Shown here one piece after another: positions 9,310-18,132 of a DNA stretch of 64,000 nt. Source of the stretch: Kineosporia mesophila (GTDB lineage: Bacteria > Actinomycetota > Actinomycetes > Actinomycetales > Kineosporiaceae); assembly GCF_021129235.1 (NCBI RefSeq), contig NZ_JAJOMA010000005.1, positions 295,695-359,694 of the forward strand, written 5' to 3'. Position 1 is the stretch's first letter. Each line of letters begins with the position of its first letter. A program made the position numbers and the translations under genes. Below the pieces are notes generated by a model. That model did not search any database. It saw only the letters and a program-made list of their open reading frames with translations, and was not told the DNA's origin.

Positions 9310-11361
9310 ATGCCCGAGACCGACCCGGTGACCCAGCACCCGTGGCTGCACGACCTCGTCACGTCCCTGAGCGCGCCGACCACGGTGCTGAGCGATGCCT
9401 CCGGGCAGATCCGCGAGCGCGGGGTGCAGGGCGTGCTGCACTGCGACGTCCGGGTGCTCTCGTCGGCCGTGCTGCTCGTCGACGGGGAGGAACCCACCCC
9501 GATCGGTGGGGGCCCGGTCTCGGCCGGTGTGGCCCGGTTCGTGGCGGTGCCCCGGAGGCTCGGGGGTGACGGTCCGGACGCGGTGATGCGGGTCGATCGC
9601 ACCCGGTCGGTCGGGGCGGGGCGGGTCGAGGAACGGATCGAGCTGAGTTCCGACCGCCCCCGGCCGGTCCCGGCGACGGTGACGCTCGTGGTGGCGCCGG
9701 CCCGGCAGCGGGTCGAGACCATCCGGTCGCCCGGGTCCCCGCCACTGGTCGCACCGGACCGGTCGGTGGACGAGTCGCACGTGCGCTGGGGTGCGGACGA
9801 GGTGGTGGCCGATCTCGACGCGCCCGGGGCTCGTATCGACGACGACGGCCAGGCGGTGCGGCTGCACTGGACGGTCGAGGTCCCCGTCGGCGGCGCGGTG
9901 AGCCTGACCTGGCGGCTGACCCTCGAGGCCCCCACGGCGCCGGTGACCGGCCTCGGCGACCGGAACGTCCCTGCTCTGCACCGGGAACCACAGGCCCAGG
10001 CCGACGACCGGCGCCTGGCGGCCCTGATCGGCACCTCCTGGAGCGATCTGCAGGCCCTGCGCATGGCGCCGGCCGACGATCCGGGCGCCGTCTTTCTGGG
10101 AGCGGGATCTCCCTGGTATTTCACTCTTTTCGGACGGGACAGCCTGTGGGCCGCGCGCCTGCTGCTGCCCTTCGGCACCGATCTGGCCGAGGGCACCCTG
10201 CGGGCGCTGGCGGCCCGGCAGGGCACGACGACCGATCCGGCGACCGACGAGGAGCCGGGCAAGATCCTGCACGAACTGCGCGCGACGGCCACACGGCACG
10301 CCCAGGGCGGTGTCGAGGGCGGAATGAGCCTTCCGCCGCTGTACTACGGCACGATCGACGCCACGCTGCTGTGGATCTGCCTGCTGCACGACGCCTGGCG
10401 CTGGGGAATGGCCGAAGACACTGTGCGGTCCCTTGTTCCGGCCCTGGAGGCGGCCCTGGGCTGGCTCGGCGACCAGGGGGACGAGTTCGTCCGGTACCCC
10501 GGTTCCAGCACGGGCCTGGCCAACCAGGGGTGGAAGGACTCGCCCGACGCGGTCCGCTTCGCCGACGGCACGATCGCCGACGGGCCGGTGGCACTGTGCG
10601 AGGTGCAGGGCTACGCGCACGAGGCCGCCGTGCACGGTGCCGACCTGCTCGACCATTTCGGCCGGCCCGGTGGGGTGTCATGGCGGGACCGGGCGCAGCG
10701 GCTGGCGACCCGGTTCCGCGAGTCGTTCTGGGTGACCGGCGCCGACGGCGAGCGCTTCCCGGCCCTGGCCCTCGACGGTTCCGGACGCCCCGTCGACGCG
10801 CTGACCAGCAACATCGGGCATCTGCTGGGCACCGGTCTGCTCTCGTCGGCGGAGTCCGAGCAGGTCGCGAGGTTACTGAGGGGCCCGGCCCTGTCCAGCG
10901 GGTTCGGGCTGCGCACCATGGCCTCCACCGAGGGCGGGTACTGGCCGCTGAGCTATCACTGCGGCTCGGTCTGGGCCCACGACACGGCGATCGCGATTCA
11001 CGGGCTGCACCGCAGCGGGCTCGGCGCATCGGCGTTCGGCCTGGTCGAAGGGCTGCTGCGGACGGCGGCGGAGTTCGGCTACCGGCTCCCGGAGTTGCAC
11101 AGCGGTGAGGGCGGGAGCCTGGTGCCCTACCCGGCCGCCTGCCGCCCCCAGGCCTGGTCCGCGGCGGCGATCGGCCCGCTCGTGCAGGTCCTGGCCGGGC
11201 TCTCGGCCGACAACGGCACGCTGGAGTGCCTACCGCCCCAGAACTCCCCGTTCGGGGCCCTGCGGGTGAGCGGCCTGCGCTTCGGCCCGGACGAGGCCAC
11301 GGTGACGGTCGACCGCGAAGGCCGGGGCCGCCTGACCACCCCCACCCAACCCCTTCCGTGA
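9310..11361 (+). CDS. Amylo-alpha-1,6-glucosidase / debranching-type glycosidase
   Basis: A 683-residue protein with no signal peptide. Residues about 15-220 form a beta-rich N-terminal domain like the one preceding bacterial glycogen-debranching glucosidases. Residues about 250-670 form an (alpha/alpha)6 barrel with the family landmarks YFTLFGRDSLWAARLL, DEEPGKILHELR, YYGTIDATLLW, NQGWKDS and EVQGYAHEAA. It probably hydrolyses alpha-glucosidic branch or side linkages of a storage or imported glucan in the cytosol; the exact substrate is not readable. ATG 9310 follows GGGGAG at 9299-9304. The TGA stop lies inside the left arm of a 37-bp-arm palindrome (11356-11440), so the transcript probably ends there. 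Confidence 0.85.
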   Translation: MPETDPVTQHPWLHDLVTSLSAPTTVLSDASGQIRERGVQGVLHCDVRVLSSAVLLVDGEEPTPIGGGPVSAGVARFVAVPRRLGGDGPDAVMRVDRTRSVGAGRVEERIELSSDRPRPVPATVTLVVAPARQRVETIRSPGSPPLVAPDRSVDESHVRWGADEVVADLDAPGARIDDDGQAVRLHWTVEVPVGGAVSLTWRLTLEAPTAPVTGLGDRNVPALHREPQAQADDRRLAALIGTSWSDLQALRMAPADDPGAVFLGAGSPWYFTLFGRDSLWAARLLLPFGTDLAEGTLRALAARQGTTTDPATDEEPGKILHELRATATRHAQGGVEGGMSLPPLYYGTIDATLLWICLLHDAWRWGMAEDTVRSLVPALEAALGWLGDQGDEFVRYPGSSTGLANQGWKDSPDAVRFADGTIADGPVALCEVQGYAHEAAVHGADLLDHFGRPGGVSWRDRAQRLATRFRESFWVTGADGERFPALALDGSGRPVDALTSNIGHLLGTGLLSSAESEQVARLLRGPALSSGFGLRTMASTEGGYWPLSYHCGSVWAHDTAIAIHGLHRSGLGASAFGLVEGLLRTAAEFGYRLPELHSGEGGSLVPYPAACRPQAWSAAAIGPLVQVLAGLSADNGTLECLPPQNSPFGALRVSGLRFGPDEATVTVDREGRGRLTTPTQPLP

Positions 11362-11440
11362 TCATGCAAAACCTCCCCCGAGTTCTAGAACTGTGGCGGT
11401 GAGAGTTCTAGAACTCGGGGGAGGTTTTGCATGATCACGG
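11356..11440. repeat. Long perfect palindrome, TGATCATGC family, copy A
   Basis: Left arm 11356-11392 and right arm 11404-11440 are perfect reverse complements over 37 bp, with an 11-base loop (GTGGCGGTGAG). The arm begins CCGTGATCATGCAAAACCTC and ends in the self-complementary core AGTTCTAGAACT, so each arm can also fold on itself. The stop codon of the debranching enzyme (TGA 11359-11361) is part of the arm. Copy B at 32387-32469 has almost the same arm and an 11-base loop ending in the same GTGAG. It can act as a terminator, but is far longer and more conserved than one needs to be. Confidence 0.9.
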
Positions 11441-11533
11441 CAAAAAATGGGGGGACGCTCTCGCCCTGGCTTCAGTTGATCTTCGGTTGGGCGATCGAGT
11501 CTTTCGGTATGCCCGTCGCTGATCGGAGATCCC

Positions 11534-12358
11534 GTGCTTCGTCGTCTGGCCACGGCCGCACTTGTCATCGCCGGGATCGCCGGGACCCTCGCGAACCCGG
11601 CCTCGGCCGGCGCCTCGTCCACCGTTCCGGCTCTTCCGCCCAACGGGCGGGTGGACGTACAGCTCGGGGGTGATTACGCCCCGGTACGGTCGGTGAAGGT
11701 GGTCGATCGGGACAGTACCGGCGAGGCGGTGGAGGGTGTCTACTCGATCTGTTACGTCAACGCCTTTCAGACGCAGGACTACCAGAAGGATTTCTGGACG
11801 AAGACCCGCGCACGCCGGGCCCTTCTGCTGAAAGACGCGACCGGTGAGCCGTACGAGGACCCGAACTGGCCGGGTGAGTTCATCCTCGACACCCGCACCA
11901 GGAACAAGCGGGCGGCGATCGCGAAGATCGAGTACACCTGGATCGATGCCTGCAAGGCCAAGGGTTTTCAGGCCATCGACCCGGACAACCTGGATACCTG
12001 GACGCGCTTTCCGCAGCTGGAGCGGGCCGGCAACCTGGCCCTGGCGACCTTGCTGGCGAAGCGAGCGCACGGTCAGGGCATGGCGATCGCCCAGAAGAAT
12101 GCCGGTGAGCTGAGCCGCAAGACCCGGCTGGCCGTCGGTTTCGACTTCGCCGTGGTGGAGTCGTGCCAGGTCTACGACGAGTGCGGGCTCTACGACCAGG
12201 CCTACGGCGACAGCTGGTTCGAGATCGAGTACACCACGAACGGCGCGGGGAACTGGCAGGCGGCCTGCGCCGAACGCGGCGACCGGATCTCGGTCATCTA
12301 CCGTGACCAGAACATCGTTCCGCGCGGGGAGAGTGCCTACCACTTTCAGGAGTGTTAG
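11534..12358 (+). CDS. Exported GH114-type endo-alpha-1,4-polygalactosaminidase-like protein
   Basis: A 274-residue exported protein: residues 1-27 are a signal peptide (MLRRLATAALVIAG..PASAGA). The mature part resembles the GH114 TIM-barrel family, with GVYSICYVNAFQTQ, LDTRTRNKRAAI, WIDACKAKGFQAIDPDNLD, KNAGELS and DFAVVESCQVYDECG. The Asp-rich DPDNLD and the Glu in VVESC match the expected strand ends of that barrel. Known members hydrolyse galactosaminogalactan-type polymers, so an extracellular glycan-degrading role is likely. GTG 11534 follows CGGAGAT at 11524-11530. It lies just downstream of palindrome A and converges on the PASTA lipoprotein gene, with the two stop regions overlapping by about four bases. 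Confidence 0.82.
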   Translation: MLRRLATAALVIAGIAGTLANPASAGASSTVPALPPNGRVDVQLGGDYAPVRSVKVVDRDSTGEAVEGVYSICYVNAFQTQDYQKDFWTKTRARRALLLKDATGEPYEDPNWPGEFILDTRTRNKRAAIAKIEYTWIDACKAKGFQAIDPDNLDTWTRFPQLERAGNLALATLLAKRAHGQGMAIAQKNAGELSRKTRLAVGFDFAVVESCQVYDECGLYDQAYGDSWFEIEYTTNGAGNWQAACAERGDRISVIYRDQNIVPRGESAYHFQEC

Positions 12359-12876
12359 GGACAGCTCTCGTCGAGACGGACGGCTTCGAGCCGCACCAGT
12401 TTGGTCTTCAGCACGCTCGCCCCGGCCCGGGGTGACTGGTGGCAGACCTTCCAGTCGGAGTCGAGCAGCTGGAAGCGGTGCTGGCTGGTGGCGTCGACCT
12501 GGTCGAGCAGGTAGCTTCCTCGTTTCTGCAACTGGTCCTGAGCGTTCTGGAGGTTGCGGCCCACCAGCTGCGGCATGGTGAAGTGCGACTGTGTGATGCC
12601 CCTCTTCACCTCGTCGGCGACCTGCTTGACCTTGTTCGCCACGTCGCGGGCCTCGTCGCGGCGCTGCTCCTGCGCGGTGCGGGGATCGTCTTGCCGTTCC
12701 CGCTCGCGCTGGTCGGCGAGGTCGCTCTCACTCTGCCGGGTGGCCACGGCCTGCTCGGCGGGTGGGTTCTCGGTCGAGCCGATCGAGCCCACCTGAGCCC
12801 CTCCACCCCCGCAGGCGACCAGCAGTGGGCCCAGCAAGAACGTCGACAGCGTGATCCTGATGGCCCTCATCGACAT
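12355..12876 (-). CDS. Lipoprotein with a C-terminal PASTA-like domain
   Basis: A 173-residue protein. Residues 1-23 look like a lipoprotein signal (MSMRAIRITLSTFLLGPLLVAC) with Cys in the lipobox LLVAC, so it is probably anchored to the outer face of the membrane. A charged, Glu/Arg/Asp-rich stretch of about 60 residues follows, possibly coiled or extended. The last 75 residues read like a PASTA domain: MPQLVGRNLQNAQDQLQ, a DWKVCHQSP segment and a final LVRLEAVRL strand. PASTA domains bind peptidoglycan fragments in Ser/Thr kinases and transpeptidases; here no catalytic partner is attached. The ATG at 12876 is preceded by GGAG seven bases away. The exact role is unknown. Confidence 0.8.
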   Translation of the reverse strand: MSMRAIRITLSTFLLGPLLVACGGGGAQVGSIGSTENPPAEQAVATRQSESDLADQRERERQDDPRTAQEQRRDEARDVANKVKQVADEVKRGITQSHFTMPQLVGRNLQNAQDQLQKRGSYLLDQVDATSQHRFQLLDSDWKVCHQSPRAGASVLKTKLVRLEAVRLDESCP

Positions 12877-12996
12877 CCACCCTCTCCGGCTCCCCGACGA
12901 CGCACGGTCAGTGTTCCACGGTAACCCGGGAGGTGGCTCAAGCTTCTGGAGCAATGCGTCGATGCGTCGGGCACGGCGGCAGGAAAGGAACACACG

Positions 12997-14217
12997 ATGC
13001 GCCCGTTGCCCCACCTCACGCGAACGTCCAGGCCCGATTCGATGGCCGAGATCGACCGTGTGGCCCACGAGTTCGCAGACAGCCTGAGCACCGAACGGAT
13101 CCAGGCGGAGATCGTGCGCCGCCTGGAACAGCACTGCACGACCGGTGCGGACGAGACCGGTTTCGAGGCGGTGCACGTGGTCGACACGACCAGTGGACTC
13201 CCGGACCAGGCCGAGGTGCAACTCGCGATCCTCCATCCGCGTCACCTGCACGATCCCGCCGATGTGCACGGATCGCTGGCCGACCCGGTCGTCACCTCGG
13301 CAGCCGCCGAACAGACGCTCCGGCTCACCTCGACCCGGGGGGCCCAGCCCCGCCGGCACCGCAACGCGGTGATCGCGCTGGCCGCCGATGCCCACCACTA
13401 CCCGATGCTGGCGGCGGGTGTCCGCGAGTTCCTCGCCTGGTCGCACGTCGTCACCATGGCCCACGCCCTCGGTCTGCCCGACGAGGCCGCTCACGAGGCG
13501 CTGGTGTGGAAGGACGCCGCCGAGAACGACATCGGCAATCTGCTGCCGGAGACCTATTTCTGGTTGCTGATCCCGGGCCAGGGGTCGCCGGACGAACCGC
13601 TGGCGCTACGGGTGCTGACCGCCGAGGGTGCGAGCGGCACGCTGGCCGAGCGGGCCGCGCTCACCCTGCGCACCGAGGGTGAGCTCGTCACCTCCCGCGA
13701 CGATCACGCCATCCGCAGCGATCTGGACGGACCGCTCACCTCCCGCTGGCGTACCGGCCACGTGAGTGTGGGCGAGCTGTGGGAGCTCTACACCTCGCTG
13801 CCGTACCTGCCCCGCCTGCGCGACCGCTCGGTGCTGGAGTCCGGCCTGGTCTCCGCGATTGCCGACGAACTGGACTGGCAGTACCAGGGTTTCGCCCTGG
13901 CCGACGGCTACGACCAGCGCAAGTCGTCCTACCTCGGGCTACGTCTGCCGGGCGACGATCAGCCGCCGGAGGCGATGCGGGAGACGACGCTGGTGGTACG
14001 CCCCGACCGCGCCGTGGAGCAGCGGCACAGCGACACCGCCCGCGCGGCCCTGGACCGGCTGCGCACCATCGACCACCTCGACCACGAGGACCCCGTCCCG
14101 CCCCTGCCCCGCCTGGCCCAGGGCGAGACCCTCACCCCCGAGGCCCTGATGGCAGCGAGCCGGGGGCTGGACGACGAAGGACGCCCGACCGGGGATCGCG
14201 AGCGCTCGGCGGGCTGA
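12997..14217 (+). CDS. Stand-alone C-terminal part of a DUF499/AAA-type ATPase family
   Basis: A 406-residue protein without a Walker motif. From memory of the family, segments RNAVIALAADAHHYPMLAAG, VREFLAW, SRWRTGHVSVGELWELY, YLPRLRDRSVLESGL and QGFALADGYD resemble the C-terminal half of large (about 1000-residue) DUF499 ATPases. These often sit beside DUF1156 methyltransferases in defence-type islands. Here the N-terminal ATPase half and such partners are missing. Yet the gene has its own ribosome site (AGGAAAGGA at 12981-12989) before ATG 12997 and no frameshift, so it is probably expressed, and a terminator follows. It could be a relic or a domain put to separate use. The resemblance needs a profile search, so confidence in the family is moderate. 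Confidence 0.55.
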   Translation: MRPLPHLTRTSRPDSMAEIDRVAHEFADSLSTERIQAEIVRRLEQHCTTGADETGFEAVHVVDTTSGLPDQAEVQLAILHPRHLHDPADVHGSLADPVVTSAAAEQTLRLTSTRGAQPRRHRNAVIALAADAHHYPMLAAGVREFLAWSHVVTMAHALGLPDEAAHEALVWKDAAENDIGNLLPETYFWLLIPGQGSPDEPLALRVLTAEGASGTLAERAALTLRTEGELVTSRDDHAIRSDLDGPLTSRWRTGHVSVGELWELYTSLPYLPRLRDRSVLESGLVSAIADELDWQYQGFALADGYDQRKSSYLGLRLPGDDQPPEAMRETTLVVRPDRAVEQRHSDTARAALDRLRTIDHLDHEDPVPPLPRLAQGETLTPEALMAASRGLDDEGRPTGDRERSAG

Positions 14218-14234
14218 GTTCACGAACCCTCACC

Positions 14235-14283
14235 GATTGAGGACGCCGGTGGGCACCGATGGTGCCCACCGGCGTCCTCAATC
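14235..14283. terminator. 23-bp perfect hairpin
   Basis: Arms 14235-14257 and 14261-14283 (beginning GATTGAGGACGCCGGTGGGC) are perfect complements with a GAT loop, 18 bases after the stop at 14217. No U-run follows. It probably ends transcription of the DUF499-like gene before the epimerase gene. Confidence 0.8.
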
Positions 14284-14343
14284 TGGTTCTCCCCACCGCA
14301 GAAACGCTTGGTTCGCCCGGCATCGGACCGGCAGGGTGGGCGC

Positions 14344-15348
14344 ATGAGGATTCTCGTGCTGGGTGGGACGGAGTTCGTGGGGCGGGCCCTGGTCGACGAG
14401 GCGGTGGGGCGTGGGCACGAGGTGACCACGCTGAACCGGGGTACCCGGGCCCCGGAGCAGGCGCAGGTGACCGCCCGGCACGGCGATCGGCGGCAACCCG
14501 GCGGGCTCGACGCCCTGACCGGTGAGTGGGACGTCGTGATCGACACCTGGAGCTCGGACTCCTATGTGGTCAGCGACAGCGTCGAGGCCCTGAAAGACCG
14601 TGTGGATCGCTATCTTTTTGTTTCCACCCGCTCGGTGTACGAGTTCCCGGCACCGGTCGGCGGAGACGAGTCGGCCCCGCTGGTGGAGGGCGACCCCGAG
14701 GCCGGGCGGGACGGTTCCGAAGTGCCCTACGGCGAGGCCAAACGGGGCTCGGAGATGGCTGTGGAAAGGGTTTTCGGCGATCGGTACGTGCATGTGCGGG
14801 CCGGGCTGATCCTCGGGCCGTGGGAGAACATCGGCCGGCTGCCCTGGTGGCTGGGGCGGGTGGCCCGGGGAGGGGACGTGCTCGCGCCCGGGCCGGAAGA
14901 CCTTCCGTTGCAGTACGTGGACGCGCGGGACCTGGCGATCTGGACGGTCAGCGCGGCGGAGAAGGGGCTGTCCGGGCCGTTCGACCTGGTCAGCCCGCCC
15001 GGGCACACCACGATGGGTGAGTTCCTGCGTACCTGCGTCGAGGTCACGGCCTCGGACGCCGTGCTGCGCTGGGCCCCGCCGGAGCTGATCGAGCAGGCGG
15101 GCATCGAGCCCTGGACCGAGCTGCCGGTGTGGATCCCACCGGGCCCGGACCACGCCGCCCTGCACCTCAGCGACCCGGCCAAGGCCCTGGCCGCCGGCCT
15201 GCACAACCGTCCGGTGGCCGAGACGATCGGCGACACCTGGGCCTGGTTGCAGTCCGTCGGGGGACAGGCTCCCCAGCGTCCCGGCCGGCCGCAGCCGGGC
15301 CTCGACCCGGAGAAGGAGGCGGAAATCCTGAGGACCCTGAAGTCATAG
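14344..15348 (+). CDS. NAD(P)-dependent epimerase/dehydratase family protein
   Basis: A 334-residue extended short-chain dehydrogenase. The N-terminal Rossmann motif is MRILVLGGTEFVGRAL, with the GGTxFVG variant common in actinobacterial nucleotide-sugar epimerase-like proteins. A catalytic-type Y-x-x-x-K appears in PYGEAKRGSEMA, and the VRAGLILGPWENIGRLPWW segment is typical of the family. The C-terminal third would bind substrate but gives no clue to its identity. The ATG at 14344 has a GGGTGGG ribosome-site-like stretch just upstream. It lies alone between a terminator and the carboxylate-amine ligase gene, so I infer no pathway. Confidence 0.8.
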   Translation: MRILVLGGTEFVGRALVDEAVGRGHEVTTLNRGTRAPEQAQVTARHGDRRQPGGLDALTGEWDVVIDTWSSDSYVVSDSVEALKDRVDRYLFVSTRSVYEFPAPVGGDESAPLVEGDPEAGRDGSEVPYGEAKRGSEMAVERVFGDRYVHVRAGLILGPWENIGRLPWWLGRVARGGDVLAPGPEDLPLQYVDARDLAIWTVSAAEKGLSGPFDLVSPPGHTTMGEFLRTCVEVTASDAVLRWAPPELIEQAGIEPWTELPVWIPPGPDHAALHLSDPAKALAAGLHNRPVAETIGDTWAWLQSVGGQAPQRPGRPQPGLDPEKEAEILRTLKS

Positions 15349-15494
15349 ACCGCGCAACGCGCTCGAAATGTGCAGGTCATGCTTCTCGCCTAACCTCCAA
15401 TGACGGTGAGACGGACGCGTAAGGCGTTCAGCCGCCCCACCGCCGCGTCGTCCGTCACGGCGGGTTCGAACGGCAGGCGAGGTGGCGACCAGAC

Positions 15495-18053
15495 GTGACC
15501 GGTCCCGGTGAATTGACCAGTCTCGGTGTCGAGGAAGAGTTCCACGTGGTGGATCTGCTCTCCCGTGAGCTGGTGGCTCAGGCCCCGAAACTGCTGGAGC
15601 ATCTGCCCGCGGAGACCTACTCCGACGAGTTGCAGCGTAGCGTCGTGGAGAGCAACACCCCGGTCTGTAACACCCTGGCCGATCTGCGCCAGGCGCTGAT
15701 CGACACCCGGCGCCAGCTGGTCGAGGTGGCGACCCCGATGGGGCTGGGCGTGGTGGCCGCGGGCACGGTGCCGCTGGTCGACCCGCTCCAGCTGTCGGTG
15801 ACGCCGAGCCAGCGCTACGAGCGCATGCTCGACGAGTACCAGACCCTGGTGCGCGAGCAGCTGATCTGCGGCGCCCAGGTGCACGTGCAGGTCACCGACC
15901 GCGACCTGGCCGTGCAGATCGCGCAGCGGGTCACGCCCCGGTTGCCGGTGCTGCTGGCGCTGTCGGCGTCGTCCCCGTTCTGGATGGGTGAAGACTCCGG
16001 CTACGCCAGCAACCGGTCGCTGCTGTGGTCGCGCTGGCCCACCGCCGGGCTGAGCGGTGAGGTCACGACGGCCGCCGAGCACGACCAGCTGATCGCCGAC
16101 CTGGTCGAGTCCGGCACGATCAGCGACGCCGGGATGATCTACTTCGACGTGCGGCCCTCGTCGCACCTGCCCACCCTCGAACTGCGCCTCACCGACGCCT
16201 GCCCCGACCTCGACACCGTGGTGCTGCTGGCCGGGCTGTTCCGGGCGATGGTGCGCCAGGAGGCCGCCGCGATCACCGCGGGCGAGCCGAGCCGGCGCTG
16301 GCCCTCCCCCCTGCTGCGCAGCGCCATCTGGCGGGCCGCCCGGTCCGGGCTGGAGGGTGACCTGCTCGACCTGCCGCGTTCGTCGCGGCCGGTGCCGGCC
16401 ACCCAGGCCGTGCAGGCGCTGCTGGAAGACCTGCGTCCGCAGCTGGAAGACGCCGGCGACTGGACCCTGATCAGCGAGCTGACCGAACGGGCCCTGGTGC
16501 GTGGCAGCTCGGCGGCCGAGCAGCGGGCGATCTACGAACGCCGCGAGCGCTTCGCCGACGTGGTCGACATGCTGGTGCGCCGCACCGACCCGGACCAGGC
16601 CGCACCGACCGTGCCGGGCGAGGCCGGGCACCCGGCGGCCCTGCCCCTGTACCAGCTCGAAGGGGACGAGGCGCTCGGCCAGAACGGCCCGACGGCGCCC
16701 TACTCCGACCTGTTCGCCGTGCTGGAAGATCTCGGCCCGGCCGGGATGCGGCAGCGTGAGCGGCGGCGGGACGAGGAGCAGCGTTCGCACGGGGTGACGT
16801 TCGGCGTGCCGGGCCGGGCCAGTGCCCGGCTGTTCCCGGTCGACCTGGTGCCCCGCGTGGTGCCGGCCGACGAATGGTCCGCGCTCGGTATCGGGCTGCG
16901 GCAGCGGGCGGCCGCCCTCGACGCGTTCCTGCACGACGTCTACGGCGATCGCGCCATCGTCAAGGACGGCGTGGTGCCGAGCTGGGTGATCGACTCCGCT
17001 CCCGGTCTGCGCGGCACCGGGGCCCTGGTGCACCGGCAGAAGGTGCGCGCCCACATCAGCGGCATGGACCTGGTGAAAGACGCGCACACCGGCGAGTGGT
17101 TCCTGCTGGAAGACAACCTGCGGGTGCCGTCCGGCCTGGGCTACTCGGTGCAGAACCGGCGGCTGACCGACGCGGTGATGGGTGATCTGCCCCGGCCCGC
17201 GGGCATGCTCGACCCGAACCGGGTGCCGGCCCTGCTGCGCGAGACGCTGGAGGCCGCGGCCCTGCCCAGCGCCCCCGACAGCCCGCAGGTGGTGCTGCTG
17301 AGCGAGGGCCCGGAGGGTTCGGCCTGGTTCGAGCACCGCATGCTGGCCAACGAGATGGGCGTGCCGGTCGCCGTGATCGGCGACCTGCTGATCGAGAACG
17401 ACACCGTCTACCTGCTGCGCGAAGGCGGCCGCAAGCGGGTGGACGTGCTCTACCTGCGGGTGGACGAGGAGGCCCTGCTGCACTCGGCGGGCGCCGACGG
17501 CCGTCCGCTCGGCCCGTCGCTGCTCTCCGCGGTCGGCGCGGCCCGGGTGGTGCTGGCCAACGCCCCCGGCAACGGGGTGGGCGACGACAAGGCCATCTAC
17601 ACCTTCGTGCCGCAGATGATCGAGTACTACCTCTCCGAGAAGCCGCTGCTGAACAGCGTGCCGACCTATCTGTGCGGCATCCCCGACCAGGCCGAGCAGG
17701 TGCTGAGCCGCCTGCCGGAGCTGGTGCTCAAGCCGGTGGACGGGTACGGCGGCGAGGGGGTGCTGATCGGCCCGATGGCGAGCGAGCAGGAGATCGAGGC
17801 GCATCGCAAGCAGCTGCTCACCGCGCCGCACCGGTGGATCGCCCAGGAGATGGTGCAGCTCTCGAGCATGCCCTGCTTCACCGACGACGGCTTCACGGCC
17901 CACCACGTGGACCTGCGGGCCTTCGTGCTGAACTCGGGCGCCCCGGAGCTCGTGGTCGCGCCGACCGCGCTGAGCCGGGTGGCCCCGGCGGGCAGCATGG
18001 TGGTGAACAGCTCACGCGGTGGCGGTTCCAAGGACACCTGGCTGCTGACCTGA
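15495..18053 (+). CDS. GCS2-like carboxylate-amine ligase fused to circularly permuted ATP-grasp
   Basis: An 852-residue two-domain enzyme. Residues about 8-365 are a glutamate-cysteine-ligase type 2 (YbdK-like) domain: SLGVEEEFHVVD, SVVESNTPVCN, CGAQVHVQVTD, LALSASSPFWMG and VRPSSHLPTLELRLTD. Residues about 425-850 are a circularly permuted ATP-grasp ligase: FLLEDNLRVPSGLGYS, APGNGVGDDKAIYTF, LVLKPVDGYGGEGVLIG and HHVDLRAFVL. Both halves are ATP-dependent ligases that join a carboxylate to an amine, so one polypeptide could make two successive amide bonds. GTG 15495 is preceded by GCGAGGTGG. An AsnB-type amidotransferase starts 79 bases downstream and an S9 peptidase is coupled to that, suggesting synthesis of an amidated small peptide. 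The product is not known. Confidence 0.88.
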   Translation: MTGPGELTSLGVEEEFHVVDLLSRELVAQAPKLLEHLPAETYSDELQRSVVESNTPVCNTLADLRQALIDTRRQLVEVATPMGLGVVAAGTVPLVDPLQLSVTPSQRYERMLDEYQTLVREQLICGAQVHVQVTDRDLAVQIAQRVTPRLPVLLALSASSPFWMGEDSGYASNRSLLWSRWPTAGLSGEVTTAAEHDQLIADLVESGTISDAGMIYFDVRPSSHLPTLELRLTDACPDLDTVVLLAGLFRAMVRQEAAAITAGEPSRRWPSPLLRSAIWRAARSGLEGDLLDLPRSSRPVPATQAVQALLEDLRPQLEDAGDWTLISELTERALVRGSSAAEQRAIYERRERFADVVDMLVRRTDPDQAAPTVPGEAGHPAALPLYQLEGDEALGQNGPTAPYSDLFAVLEDLGPAGMRQRERRRDEEQRSHGVTFGVPGRASARLFPVDLVPRVVPADEWSALGIGLRQRAAALDAFLHDVYGDRAIVKDGVVPSWVIDSAPGLRGTGALVHRQKVRAHISGMDLVKDAHTGEWFLLEDNLRVPSGLGYSVQNRRLTDAVMGDLPRPAGMLDPNRVPALLRETLEAAALPSAPDSPQVVLLSEGPEGSAWFEHRMLANEMGVPVAVIGDLLIENDTVYLLREGGRKRVDVLYLRVDEEALLHSAGADGRPLGPSLLSAVGAARVVLANAPGNGVGDDKAIYTFVPQMIEYYLSEKPLLNSVPTYLCGIPDQAEQVLSRLPELVLKPVDGYGGEGVLIGPMASEQEIEAHRKQLLTAPHRWIAQEMVQLSSMPCFTDDGFTAHHVDLRAFVLNSGAPELVVAPTALSRVAPAGSMVVNSSRGGGSKDTWLLT

Positions 18054-18132
18054 CCCTCCCGGGTTGCGGACCACCCCGTCACCCGTGTCAACTCAGAACG
18101 GCATTCGGTGACGTGGTCCGGGAGGTTCGTGC

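Noticed and set aside
11356..11440. Insertion-sequence terminal repeats or attachment site
   Set aside because: No transposase or integrase lies between or beside the palindromes and no target-site duplication was noticed, so I call them a palindrome family only.
15390..17906. Very long open frame on the minus strand opposite the GCS2/ATP-grasp gene
   Set aside because: It is a mirror of a real gene's high-GC third positions; the translation is Arg/Gly/His/Gln-rich and matches no protein family, while the plus strand encodes two clear enzyme domains.
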